NCBI GenBank assembly: GCA_945870855.1
Contig: CAMBTP010000019.1
Span: 1-50,392 of the forward strand
DNA from: Prosthecobacter debontii
GTDB lineage: Bacteria; Verrucomicrobiota; Verrucomicrobiia; Verrucomicrobiales; Akkermansiaceae
DNA: 50,392 bases
Direction of reading: 5' to 3'
Positions 21,256-29,992 of this stretch are shown here, piece by piece (the stretch's first letter is position 1; each line of letters begins with the position of its first letter). Both the position numbers and the translations under genes were made by a program. A model generated the notes under the pieces. That model did no database searches, was not told the origin of the DNA, and saw nothing but the letters and a program-made list of their open reading frames with translations.

Positions 21256-21915
21256 CTATCCCTTGGCGGCGTTATCGAGTGCTTGGATCAGGGATTTTTT
21301 CATTGTCTCCCAGCGCATCGGAACGGAGCGGAGGAAGAAGGAATGGGAAAGCGTGAGACGGATCACACCGTATTTTTCCGAAGAGAAATTTTCCATAAGC
21401 CACTGGACAAAAGGGGATTTCTCAATGAGCGGATGAGCTGAGGCATCCACCTCGCCGGGCAGGTGGGCCGAGGCGGCTTTCGCGATTTCGCCTGCGCGTG
21501 GTGATCCGATGTATTCGAAGAGGATCTTCCCGTCAGTCAGTGGGGCGGTGTGGATGAGAAGATGGATGATGGCATCGTGGCGTTTGAAATCCTCGGCGAG
21601 GCGGGTCTCGATCGCATGGCGGAATTTTTTCTCCAGACGCATGACGAGCTTTTCGCGGGTGGCTTCGGGAAGTTTCGCGGAAATTTTGCTCCAGCGGTGT
21701 TCACCATCCTGCTCGAGGTCGATGAGAAGCCGCGTGACATCGCCGTGGATCAGCGGGGTGCTGAATTTCATGGCAAGGCCTTGGGCTAGGTTCAGTGCGC
21801 CGGGTTCCCAGCCGTCGGTGGAGGTTACGAGATCCTCAGATCCCTTGAAAAGTTCACGATGCGCCTCCGGAACCGCGCAGGTTGCGTTTGAGCAAGTGAT
21901 GAGGATGGAGGTCAT
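21256..21915 (-). CDS. N-formylglutamate amidohydrolase-like protein
   Basis: 219 aa. ILITCSNATCAVPEAHRELF, TDGWEPGALNLAQGLA and the PLIHGDVTRLLIDLEQD block follow the N-formylglutamate amidohydrolase family pattern (ILITCEHA-N-VP, D-GA, SRL-vDLNR). Family members hydrolyse N-formylglutamate or related N-acyl amino acids. The usual His of the first motif is replaced (SNA for EHA), so activity is uncertain. It lies 16 nt upstream of mfd and is likely expressed with it. Confidence 0.68.
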   Translation of the reverse strand: MTSILITCSNATCAVPEAHRELFKGSEDLVTSTDGWEPGALNLAQGLAMKFSTPLIHGDVTRLLIDLEQDGEHRWSKISAKLPEATREKLVMRLEKKFRHAIETRLAEDFKRHDAIIHLLIHTAPLTDGKILFEYIGSPRAGEIAKAASAHLPGEVDASAHPLIEKSPFVQWLMENFSSEKYGVIRLTLSHSFFLRSVPMRWETMKKSLIQALDNAAKG

Positions 21916-21945
21916 TTTGTGCCGCCATCATAGGTGGGAAGTATC

Positions 21946-22083
21946 TTAGCGCAATGCGGGAGATTTAGCATTGGTCGGAGGCGAGTAGCAGATGGTGAAA
22001 GGCGCGGCTTCGGCGGCGAGCTTTTCGAGGTGGGGGGGCTGGAAGTTGGCGTGGCCGTAGCTGGAGATGTTGAGTTTTTTCAA
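21946..22083 (-). CDS. possible 45-aa ORF between pfkA and the amidohydrolase gene
   Basis: The stop-free frame downstream of the pfkA stop reads KKLNISSYGHANFQPPHLEK and continues for a total of 45 residues if a TTG at 22083 starts it. Third positions are strongly G/C, like the neighbouring real genes. The frame extends back into pfkA in another phase. There is no clear ribosome binding site and I recognise no family. It could be a small coupled gene or the decayed tail of one. Confidence 0.3.
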   Translation of the reverse strand: MKKLNISSYGHANFQPPHLEKLAAEAAPFTICYSPPTNAKSPALR

Positions 22084-22087
22084 AAAT

Positions 22088-23161
22088 TCAATCGCCCATG
22101 CAGATGCCGACTGCTTTGGCAGCGAGGATGAGTTCACTATCTGGCTCGACGAGGCGGAGCTGGTTGACTGCGTCCTCGATGGGGACGGAATCGACGTGGT
22201 ATGCCTGATAGGAAACCATGCGGCCAAATTGTTTTTCCTCACAGAGTTTCACGGCCATTACGCCGAATCTCATGCCGAGGATGCGGTCGAAGGCGGTGGG
22301 CGCACCACCGCGCTGGAGGTGGCCGAGAGTGGTGGCTCGCGTTTCCTTGCCGGTGAGTTCTTGTAGGCGCTTGGCGACACGTTCGCCGATACCGCCGAGA
22401 CGGACTTCGCCGCCGCAATTTCCGGCCAACGTGACGATGCCCTCGTCCGGCATTTTCGCTCCCTCAGCAACGACGACGAGTGTGGCGTGATGTCCCTCCG
22501 CGTCGCGCTGGCGGATGAAGGCCGCGACTTTATTGAAGTCGAAGGAAATTTCCGGGATCAGGATCACGCTGGCGCCTCCCGCGATGCCGCCCCACAGCGC
22601 GATCCATCCGGCGTGGCGACCCATGACCTCGAGAACCATAACGCGTTTGTGGGATTCGGCGGTGGTGTTGAGTCGGTCAAGGCCATCCACGACGGTGGTG
22701 ACGGCGCTGTCGAAACCGAAGGTCATGGCGGTGGCACAGAGATCGTTATCAATCGTTTTCGGAACTCCGACGACAGGCCATCCGGCTTTATAAAGCTGGA
22801 GCGCGGTGGTGAGTGAACCATCGCCGCCGACAACCACGAGCGCGCCGATATCCAGCCGATCCATCGTGTCCTTCGCGCGATTTATGATTTCCTTGGGCAC
22901 CTCCGCGACATCGCCCGCGCCGACCTTGGCGGCGAAGTGGCCCTTGTTGGTGCAGCCGAGGATCGTGCCGCCGAGTTTGAGAATCCCGATCGTATCGGCA
23001 GGTGTGAGGATGCGGAAATCACCGGGCGGTAGCAGCCCTTCGAAGCCGTCGCGGAAACCGATGACTTCCCAGCCGAGTTGATGTGCCGCGCCGACGACTC
23101 CGTGGATCACCGCGTTGAGTCCGGGGCAATCGCCACCGCTGTTGAGAATGCCGATGCGCAT
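22088..23161 (-). CDS. pfkA: 6-phosphofructokinase
   Basis: 357 aa. It phosphorylates fructose 6-phosphate in glycolysis. Signatures: GILNSGGDCPGLNAVI at the N terminus, GGDGS at 112-116, PKTIDND at 134-140 (Asp138 the catalytic base) and MGRHAGWIAL. The Gly in GGDGS normally goes with ATP use, while the Lys in PKTIDND is also seen in PPi-dependent enzymes. The combination occurs in ATP-dependent group III-like enzymes, so I favour ATP, but the donor is not certain. Between this gene and the carboxypeptidase gene, 23163-23190 repeats the AT-rich linker of the 172-bp element. Confidence 0.93.
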   Translation of the reverse strand: MRIGILNSGGDCPGLNAVIHGVVGAAHQLGWEVIGFRDGFEGLLPPGDFRILTPADTIGILKLGGTILGCTNKGHFAAKVGAGDVAEVPKEIINRAKDTMDRLDIGALVVVGGDGSLTTALQLYKAGWPVVGVPKTIDNDLCATAMTFGFDSAVTTVVDGLDRLNTTAESHKRVMVLEVMGRHAGWIALWGGIAGGASVILIPEISFDFNKVAAFIRQRDAEGHHATLVVVAEGAKMPDEGIVTLAGNCGGEVRLGGIGERVAKRLQELTGKETRATTLGHLQRGGAPTAFDRILGMRFGVMAVKLCEEKQFGRMVSYQAYHVDSVPIEDAVNQLRLVEPDSELILAAKAVGICMGD

Positions 23162-23192
23162 GAAACTTTAAGTTTTAAACCCTAAGGAAAAA

Positions 23193-24137
23193 TCATTTTA
23201 CCGGGGGCGGTGTGGAGAGGATTTCGCGTATGGCATCTTTCACGGGAGCGCCGGCGGCGAGCCATGGATCGTAGAACGCCCAGCCGGCCTTGATGAGCTG
23301 GCGGGTGCGGTTGAAGCGGTCGGGGCTGTTGAGCACGATGACGATGAGGCGGCGTGGGGTGACTCCTTTCGTGCCATCCGGTTTCGTGCGGACGACAGGA
23401 TCACGATCCATGCAAGTGGCGAGGCAGGGGCCGGCGGCGTTAGTGGTGCCGGTTTTCACGCCGAGGATGCCTTCCTCGCCGATGAGTTCGTTCGAGTTGG
23501 TGAGTGTGTAGGCACGTTTTCCCTCAGGGCCGGTCACGGAAACCTGGCGGGATTTCTGGCGGGTGATGAAAGTGATCGCGTTGCGGCGCATCGCGTGGAT
23601 CGCGAAGCGCGCCATGTCGGCGGCGGTTGAGTAACCGCGCTTCGGCCCATTCTCGAGGCCGTGGGTATTCACGAAAAGGGTATTTTTCGCGTAGATTGCT
23701 TTCGAGAGCTTGTTCATTTCCGCGATGAAGGCGACCACGGGATCGCCGCCTTTGCCTCGGCGCGTGAGGATTTGTCCCCCGATATGGTGAGCGATGGTGA
23801 GAGCCGCGACATTGTCCGAGGAAAGCAGGGCAGCGTAGAGCGCGTCGCGGAGAGTGAGTGTATCGCCGGGCGCGAGTTTGAGGGAGCTGGAGGTGGGAAG
23901 CTGGAGCACAATTTCCGGCACTCTGATCATGTGTGTGGCGATATCTGTCTCGGTAGCGGTGGCCCAATCGATCGCGACGATGGCGGTGGCCATTTTTGTG
24001 AGGGATGCGACTGGGCGCTTCGCTGAGGAGTTTTCGGCAGAGAGGACTTTCCCGGAATACGCCTCGACGACGATGTGTGCTTCTTGGGCGTAAAGGCTGG
24101 TAGCAAAGGCGAGGACGAGGAATAGGAGCTTGCGCAT
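23193..24137 (-). CDS. D-alanyl-D-alanine carboxypeptidase (S11 family)
   Basis: 314 aa with a signal peptide (MRKLLFLVLAFATSLYA-Q). The penicillin-binding active site is complete: SLTK (Ser45, Lys48), SDN at 107-109 and KTG at 228-230. It trims the terminal D-Ala from peptidoglycan stem peptides in the periplasm. It lacks the C-terminal beta domain and amphipathic anchor of E. coli PBP5, so it is probably soluble. The frame is open up to 24512, through the RNase P gene on the other strand. I start at 24137 because the signal peptide begins there. Confidence 0.92.
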   Translation of the reverse strand: MRKLLFLVLAFATSLYAQEAHIVVEAYSGKVLSAENSSAKRPVASLTKMATAIVAIDWATATETDIATHMIRVPEIVLQLPTSSSLKLAPGDTLTLRDALYAALLSSDNVAALTIAHHIGGQILTRRGKGGDPVVAFIAEMNKLSKAIYAKNTLFVNTHGLENGPKRGYSTAADMARFAIHAMRRNAITFITRQKSRQVSVTGPEGKRAYTLTNSNELIGEEGILGVKTGTTNAAGPCLATCMDRDPVVRTKPDGTKGVTPRRLIVIVLNSPDRFNRTRQLIKAGWAFYDPWLAAGAPVKDAIREILSTPPPVK

Positions 24138-24267
24138 GGGGCGGAGAGTAGGGGGCGGAGCGTGGGATTCAAGCACGAGCATGGCGATTCGGAATTTCAG
24201 TGGGCGGTTGGCGGAAATCGGCTGATTTTTCTTCTTTCCGCTTATCCGCTTTTCAGTGTTTACTCGC

Positions 24268-24665
24268 AAGCCGTCTCCCGGGCGGTCGCAATGGGGCGCA
24301 AGCTCTCGTTGAGGAAAGTCCGGACACCGTAGGGCAATTCGCCTTGTGAAAGCAGGGGACGGGGACCGAGAGGAACCCGGACGGAAAGTGCAGCAGAAAA
24401 TACACCGCCGATGGCCTGCAAGGGCACAGGTAAGGTTGAAATGGTGGGGTAAGAGCCCACCGCGCCGAGGGCAACCGGAGCGGCAGTGAAAACCCCGGAT
24501 GGTGCAAGACATAACAGGGAAAGGGCGGCCCGCCCGTCAACTTCCGGGTATTAGTCGCACTCCGCGCAAGCGGGGCGCCCAGCGCAAGCTGGGTTGAGAG
24601 AAATGACCGTCCAGCTCCGGGTAAAACCGGGGTGGACAGAATCCGGCTTACAGGGAGGCGGCACC
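24268..24665 (+). ncRNA. rnpB: RNase P RNA, bacterial type A
   Basis: The catalytic RNA that matures tRNA 5' ends. The conserved GAGGAAAGTCCGGACACC (P4 5' half region) is at about 24310 and ACAGAATCCGGCTTACAGG at about 24637. The P1 helix GCCGTCTCCC (24270-24279) pairs with GGGAGGCGGC (24653-24662). A run of seven T follows at 24669-24676, which can act with P1 as a terminator. The ends are within a few bases. Confidence 0.96.
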
Positions 24666-24756
24666 CCCTTTTTTTCGAAAATTTAAAATTTAAAATTTAA
24701 ACCCTAAGGAAGACGGGGTTTGCGATTCCTCTGCATTGGTAGGGAAATCCCATTGA

Positions 24757-24905
24757 GGTAGGGCTGATCCGGCTCGGTCAGCCCTAATTGAAAACGGAAG
24801 AGCTGTTATCACGCAATGGTGGTGAAACCGCGGTGAGGCGGGCTATTTGCCTCGGGATTTCACTCCCGCGAGAGTGAGCGGTGCGCCAGATTCTTGAAGT
24901 GGGCT
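24757..24905 (+). repeat. palindromic element, copy C1 (149 bp)
   Basis: First of three units in a cluster. It is preceded at 24677-24756 by the AT-rich linker plus the conserved AAGACGGGGTTTGCGATTCC block. It starts GGTAGGGCTGATCCGGC but lacks the closing 23-nt arm: it runs from GAAGTGGGCTG straight into copy C2. The spacer 24666-25377 contains only these repeats. Confidence 0.9.
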
Positions 24906-25077
24906 GGTAGGGCTGATCCGGCTCGGTCTGCCCTGATTGAAAACGGAGGAGCTGTTATCACGGAACGGTGGTGAAACTGCGGTGAGGCGGGCGTTTTGCC
25001 TCGGGATTTCACTCCCGCGAGAGTGAGCGGTGCGTTAGATTTTTGAAGTGGGCTGACCGGGACGGATCAGCCCTACC
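24906..25077 (+). repeat. 172-bp palindromic element, copy C2
   Basis: A complete 172-bp unit directly following C1. It starts GGTAGGGCTGATCCGGC and ends GGATCAGCCCTACC. Internal conserved blocks shared with all copies include GAGCTGTTATCACG, GTGAGGCGGGC, GGGATTTCACTCC and GAGTGAGCGGTGCG. An 85-bp linker (25078-25162) separates it from copy D, giving a 257-bp period. Confidence 0.92.
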
Positions 25078-25162
25078 TGGGTGAAACCTTAAACTTTAAA
25101 ATTTAAACACTAAGGAAGACGGGGTTTGCGATTCCTCTGCATTGGTAGGGAAATCCCAGCAT

Positions 25163-25334
25163 GGTAGGGCTGATCCGGCTCGGTCTGCCCTGATTGAAAA
25201 CGGAAGAGCTGTTATCACGGAACGGTAGGGGGATCGATGTGAGGCGGGCTGTTTGCTTCGGGATTTCACTCCTGTTAGAGTGAGCGGTGCGTTAGATTTT
25301 TGAAGTGGGCTGACCGGGCCGGATCAGCCCTACC
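25163..25334 (+). repeat. 172-bp palindromic element, copy D
   Basis: A full 172-bp unit, starting GGTAGGGCTGATCCGGC and ending GGGCCGGATCAGCCCTACC. In the internal hairpin the CACTC/GAGTG stem is kept while its loop differs (CTGTTA against CCGCGA in C1 and C2). It lies 43 nt past the 3' end of the following minus-strand gene. Confidence 0.92.
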
Positions 25335-25377
25335 GGCCTGATCGAAGACGTTGAGCGGTTTTACTAAAAATGATAAC

Positions 25378-28300
25378 TCACCATTCTGGCAGGAAGGTGC
25401 CGGATGGGGATTGGAGGCGGAAGCGGTCAGGGAAATTTTCTGCGCGGAGGACTAGGGTGTGGATGCCGGGGGGGAGTTTTATGGTTCCGTTTTCGGTGGG
25501 TTTGCCGTTGATCCAGAATCCGGTGTGCTTGAAGTTTTCGGGTAAGGTGATGGTGAGGGTGCTTGGCTCGGTGAGCTGGATTTTGGTGGCGATGATGGGG
25601 TTCTTAGTGCTTGCGAGATCTTGGGGAAGGAGGCTGCCGTTCACGGTTGCGTTGACGGCGACCCACGGGAGTTTCGGATCGCCTTTGGTCGCTGCGTCCG
25701 TGTTTTCGGGGGTTGCGGAGAGGATCGCGTAAACTTTGGGTGCTTTGCTGTCGCTGGCGGAGAATTCGCCAGGTTTGCCGAGGCTGGAGAGGAACTTGAA
25801 AAGGTCGTCCGTTTCCTGCGGGTTGAGGGAGCCAATGAGGTTGCCGGGCATGAGGCTGCCCGCGTCGGTTTTGGAGGCGATCATGGTGTCGGCGATGTTG
25901 ATCTCCTTACCAGCACCGTCGCGGATCACGGACGAGCCGCCGGAACTGCGGATGAGCTGGCCGGTGATGGATTTGCCGTCCTTGGTCTGGATGATGACAG
26001 AGTGGTAGCCTTCCTTGATTTTCGCGCCGGGATTGACGACGGATTCGATGAGGTAATCGAGCGGCGCACTGGCACCGATCGAGGTCATGTCGGGGCCGAC
26101 CTTTCCGCCCGCGCCGCCGATTGCGTGGCAAGCGGTGCAGGCGAGGGCGGGGCGGCGGTAGATGAGTTCGCCGCGGCGGGCATCGCCTTTTTCGGCGGCG
26201 CTCTTGGCCATCGCGGGGATGTCGTGGGTTTGCGTCGCGGAGGCTCCGGCTTGGGCGCGTAGCAGGGCGAGGAGGGCTTCGTGCTCGGCGATTTCTGGGA
26301 TGTGCTGGAGGGTGAGGGCGGCGATTTCAGGGGGCAGGGGTTTGGCTTTCAAGGTCTCGGCGAGCTGCTTGGAAATGCCCGAGGCGGTGAGTGCTTTCTG
26401 CCAGAAATCGCGGGATGCCTGCGGATCGGATAGGGTGGCTGCGATGGATGTGATGAGTGGCAGGGCTGCCTCGCGGTGGTGGCGGGTGAGAGCGAGGGCG
26501 GCGAGACTACGGGTGGATGGCTCGGCATCTGCGGCGAGCTTTGTCAGGATGTCTCGGGCGAGGGGTGAGGGAAAATTTCCGATGGCGGCGATGATCTTTA
26601 CGCCGGTTGCTTCGGGTAGGTTGCTGTCGGTGGAGATGAGGGAAATTAGTGCGGGGAGCAGGCGTTCGTCGGCGAGCGCCCCAGCCAGTTCGATGGCGGT
26701 AGGGTCGGCGCGGGTGATGAAGGCCGCTAGCTTGGAAACATCCGATGTGGGTTTCACCTGGCGCTCGGAAATGGCGTTGGTGAGACCTGCGAAAACGGCG
26801 ATGGTGGTTTTCTCGTCGAAGCCGTTCGTAGCTGCTTGGTCGAAGATTTTTGTGATGATTCCCGCATCTTTGCTCTGGAGACCGAGCTGAAGCCATGGAC
26901 CGCTGCCATCTTTCGGAAGGGTCTCAGGGAAAACGCGGTCGAGCGCATTTTTGCTTTTCTCCGGCGGCAAATTCGCAAGGACGAATTGATTTTTTTCACC
27001 GTCCACCGTGCCGCTTTGGGTGTGAGCATAAACCAACCACTCCTCGCCATGCGATTGGACGCTGAGCCAGAGTGCGTAATCTATAAAGCGGTCGCGGGGG
27101 TGTTTCAGAGCATCGAGGGCAACATCGAGAGAGTTCGGAACAAGGGAACCGGCGAGGGCGCGGATCGTTTCGAGGCGAACGCGCGGGGATGCATCGGCGA
27201 TGGATTTTCGGAAAGCGGCATCGAGGGCTTCGGGCTTGATGAGATGGTTCGGATCGATGAGTAAGCGGACGGCGGCGGCGCGGATTTCTGGGGTTTCGCT
27301 GTTGAGGGCGGCGGTGATTCCGGCGGGGGTGTCATCGCTAGATTTTCCGAAACGGCTGGCGAGGATGCGGGAGGCGTTGAGGGCGGTGATGCCGTTGCTT
27401 TTGGATGCGTTTTCGAGTGTGGCTTGCAGGGTGGGGGATTCACGCTCGTAGAGGACGGCGGTGGCTTTGTCCCGATCGTAGCGGTTGGTGCTGCCGAGGG
27501 TGGAGGCGAGTTCGGTTTCGGTGAGTTTCGTGAAATCGCGTTTTTCGAGAAGCGGGCTGCCTTTTTTCGCGACTCTCCAGATGCGGCCATGCTCGCGGTC
27601 GCGGCGGGGATCGCGGAAGTCCACTTCGCCGTGGTTGATGATGGGGTTCGCCCAGTCGGCGATGTAGAGCGCGCCGTCGGGGCCGAGTTTCACATCGATG
27701 GGGCGGAAGTTGACGCTGTCGGTGCGGAGTAGATCGCCGAGTTGCTGGGTTACGTAGCCTGCGCCTTCATCGGTGATGGAGAAGCGCACGACGCGGTGGG
27801 CGCGGAAGTCGCAGGTGATCATATTTCCCTGCCAGTCTGCGGGGAAATGGGCGGATTCGATGATCTCGAGGCCGCAGAATTTCGGGTGGCCGCCTGGGCT
27901 GATGCCGGAGAGTACTTTGGCAGCGCCCGCGTAGTTGATATACATGGCACTTGGAATGCCCCAGTTGATGCCCTCGGTGCCTGCACCATCGGTGAGGAAA
28001 GACTGGCCGTATTTATCGAACTGGTGTCCCCATGAGTTAGTAAATCCATAAAACCCGTTTTGCAGGCTGATATCGCGCGGGTCGAAACGGAAGATCCCGC
28101 CGCTTTTGAGGCGGAAGATCCCGTGGGGAGTTTCTACATCGGAGCGGGTATAAATACTTTGGCTCATCCAGATCCGCCCGTCGGGGCCGCGGCGCAGGGT
28201 GTGGAGATTGTGGTGAGTGTCCTCGGTGCCGAAGCCGCTGAGGACGCGGGTTTTCACATCGGCTTTGCCATCGCCATCGGTGTCTTTGAAATGGAGGAGG

Positions 28301-29535
28301 TCTGTGGATTGGGCGACATAGACGCCGCCGTCCGCAGGGAGTAATCCGGTGGGCATCAGCATGCCTTCAGCGAAGACGGTGGACTTGTCGGCTTTGCCGT
28401 CGCCATCGGTGTCTTCGATGATGATCGCCTTGTCATCGGGAGTTTGGCCGACCTCGATTTGCGGGTATGAAAGGCAACTTGTGACCCACAGCCGACCTTG
28501 TGGATCGAAGTTCATTTGGGTGGGTTTGTGGAAAAGAGGATTTTCCGCCCAGAGTGTGACATCGAAGCCCTCGGCGATGGTGAAATTAGGATGTTCCTGC
28601 GGTGTTTTCTCCGCGTATTTAGATTCCGTGCGCGTTTCTTTCAGAGGGACGATGGTGCCGGTGGAAAGATCGCGCATCTTCGCGATGGCGGCGTCCTCCT
28701 CTGCGATAAGGGCATCGAATTGAGGGATTTCGCCAGCGTTTCTACCCTGCTCCCCTTTGCGAAAACCGAAGATGTAAGCCATGTTTGCGGGGCGGGAGCG
28801 ATGGAAGAACCATTCGTTTTTCCGGATGATGTGCTGGCGCAGAACTTCCGCCTGCTGGCCTTTGTCCCATGGTTTTTCCTCCCAGCCGAGCGAGCGCTCG
28901 ATGATGCGGGCAGCGGCCTTGTAGCCATCGGGTGTCAGATGGATGGGGTTTTGGAAAAGGGCTGGATTCTTGGCCAGCTCATCCATGCTGACGAAGGGAA
29001 TATTCCGCTGCGTGGCTGTTTCCGTGAGAATATTCTCGATGGCTAGCCTATTTTTTTCAGTGCGTGGAGGTGTGCCGAGGATGAGGAAACGAGTTTCCTT
29101 GCCGGTCGCCTTCGGTGCCTCGTCGAGCAGGCGGGTGAGGTTTGCACGGAACACATCGGGCGCGCTGCCATCATGCAGCGAGGCGGCTGTGCCATAGCCG
29201 ATTACGATTACATCTGGCTTGTATTCAGAAAGTTGTTTCAGGAGATGGTTCCAGCCTTCTCCCGCCGGTTCACGCCCGGCCTGAACCAAGCTGAGTCCGT
29301 TGCGGGAATCACCTGCGGGTGTATCCGCGCTCCAGCCGAGGTTCCGAAAGGTTACATTGCGGTCGGGAAACTGGGTGGTAGCGGCAAGCTCGATCCAACC
29401 GGCATACTGCTCGCTCTCGATAAAGCTATCCCCGAGGAGGACCACCTTGTCTCCTTCCGTGAAATTAAAGCGAGCCGCTGACGCGCTGATCTGGAAAGTA
29501 GCAAGGAATAGCGTAAGAAAAGAGAGTGATTTCAT
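25378..29535 (-). CDS. PVC-type exported protein: SGNH hydrolase, propeller dehydrogenase, HEAT repeats, cytochrome c
   Basis: 1385 aa with a signal peptide (MKSLSFLTLFLATFQISASA). Domains in order: an SGNH/GDSL-like domain (about 27-215, LLGDSFIES with Ser37, closing NPIHLTPDGY); a membrane-bound-dehydrogenase-like beta propeller (about 320-690) with two calcium-type DTDGDGKAD loops; HEAT-like helical repeats (about 700-1100); one c-type heme site CTACH at 1133-1137; and a C-terminal carbohydrate-binding-like part. This composite is typical of Verrucomicrobia and Planctomycetes and is thought to serve oxidation of sugars or polysaccharides outside the cytoplasm. The substrate is unknown. It is monocistronic and divergent from the next run. 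Confidence 0.88.
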   Translation of the reverse strand: MKSLSFLTLFLATFQISASAARFNFTEGDKVVLLGDSFIESEQYAGWIELAATTQFPDRNVTFRNLGWSADTPAGDSRNGLSLVQAGREPAGEGWNHLLKQLSEYKPDVIVIGYGTAASLHDGSAPDVFRANLTRLLDEAPKATGKETRFLILGTPPRTEKNRLAIENILTETATQRNIPFVSMDELAKNPALFQNPIHLTPDGYKAAARIIERSLGWEEKPWDKGQQAEVLRQHIIRKNEWFFHRSRPANMAYIFGFRKGEQGRNAGEIPQFDALIAEEDAAIAKMRDLSTGTIVPLKETRTESKYAEKTPQEHPNFTIAEGFDVTLWAENPLFHKPTQMNFDPQGRLWVTSCLSYPQIEVGQTPDDKAIIIEDTDGDGKADKSTVFAEGMLMPTGLLPADGGVYVAQSTDLLHFKDTDGDGKADVKTRVLSGFGTEDTHHNLHTLRRGPDGRIWMSQSIYTRSDVETPHGIFRLKSGGIFRFDPRDISLQNGFYGFTNSWGHQFDKYGQSFLTDGAGTEGINWGIPSAMYINYAGAAKVLSGISPGGHPKFCGLEIIESAHFPADWQGNMITCDFRAHRVVRFSITDEGAGYVTQQLGDLLRTDSVNFRPIDVKLGPDGALYIADWANPIINHGEVDFRDPRRDREHGRIWRVAKKGSPLLEKRDFTKLTETELASTLGSTNRYDRDKATAVLYERESPTLQATLENASKSNGITALNASRILASRFGKSSDDTPAGITAALNSETPEIRAAAVRLLIDPNHLIKPEALDAAFRKSIADASPRVRLETIRALAGSLVPNSLDVALDALKHPRDRFIDYALWLSVQSHGEEWLVYAHTQSGTVDGEKNQFVLANLPPEKSKNALDRVFPETLPKDGSGPWLQLGLQSKDAGIITKIFDQAATNGFDEKTTIAVFAGLTNAISERQVKPTSDVSKLAAFITRADPTAIELAGALADERLLPALISLISTDSNLPEATGVKIIAAIGNFPSPLARDILTKLAADAEPSTRSLAALALTRHHREAALPLITSIAATLSDPQASRDFWQKALTASGISKQLAETLKAKPLPPEIAALTLQHIPEIAEHEALLALLRAQAGASATQTHDIPAMAKSAAEKGDARRGELIYRRPALACTACHAIGGAGGKVGPDMTSIGASAPLDYLIESVVNPGAKIKEGYHSVIIQTKDGKSITGQLIRSSGGSSVIRDGAGKEINIADTMIASKTDAGSLMPGNLIGSLNPQETDDLFKFLSSLGKPGEFSASDSKAPKVYAILSATPENTDAATKGDPKLPWVAVNATVNGSLLPQDLASTKNPIIATKIQLTEPSTLTITLPENFKHTGFWINGKPTENGTIKLPPGIHTLVLRAENFPDRFRLQSPSGTFLPEW

Positions 29536-29668
29536 GAGCGATGTGGATATTTTGTGTTACGACTTCAAACATTGAAATATTTCGAGGGTGAGCAAATGCA
29601 AGACACAAAACTTCAACGAGAAGATATTTCACGCTTGGAGAAATGGCGGGAATGGTGAGGATGTCTCT

Positions 29669-29992
29669 ATGGGAAACGCGGGAGATTGGGAGCTCAGTAA
29701 GGCGTTGGCGAAAGCGATTTTGTATGATCGCGGCCAACGGCGAAAGTGGCTGGGGCGGTGGCTATTGCTGACGATGGCGTGGATGGCGGCGGGACTTTGG
29801 GTGGTCGATGCTTTCCTTTCTAAAAATGCTTGGATGTTCCTGCTCTGGTGGGCGTTTTGTTTCTTCTTAGTTAGTATGTTAATTATTTTCGCACTCTACG
29901 ATGTTTTGGCTGTGATGCGCGAAGAAGGAAAAAAAAGTGATGAGAGATTCGCTGAAATTTTAGCGGAACATAAAAAATCCAGCGATGAGTGA
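29669..29992 (+). CDS. small two-helix membrane protein
   Basis: 107 aa from the chosen ATG. Two hydrophobic helices are visible (about 31-50, LLLTMAWMAAGLWVVDAF, and 56-80, MFLLWWAFCFFLVSMLIIFA). A charged tail with KKSDERFAEILAEHKKS follows and probably forms a cytoplasmic helix. The frame is open back to a GTG at 29588, but the first 27 codons look non-genic and GTGAGG precedes 29669. It overlaps the GH13 gene by 8 nt, so the two are coupled. I recognise no family. Confidence 0.62.
   Translation: MGNAGDWELSKALAKAILYDRGQRRKWLGRWLLLTMAWMAAGLWVVDAFLSKNAWMFLLWWAFCFFLVSMLIIFALYDVLAVMREEGKKSDERFAEILAEHKKSSDE

Noticed and set aside
24138..24512. Long N-terminal extension of the carboxypeptidase gene
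   Set aside because: It overlaps RNase P RNA and precedes a clear signal peptide starting at 24137.
24677..25334. CRISPR array
   Set aside because: The units are 149-172 bp with similar rather than unique sequence between them, and no cas genes are present.
16751..25334. Integron attC sites
   Set aside because: The palindromes lack the GTTRRRY/RYYYAAC core sites and no integrase or gene cassettes are seen.
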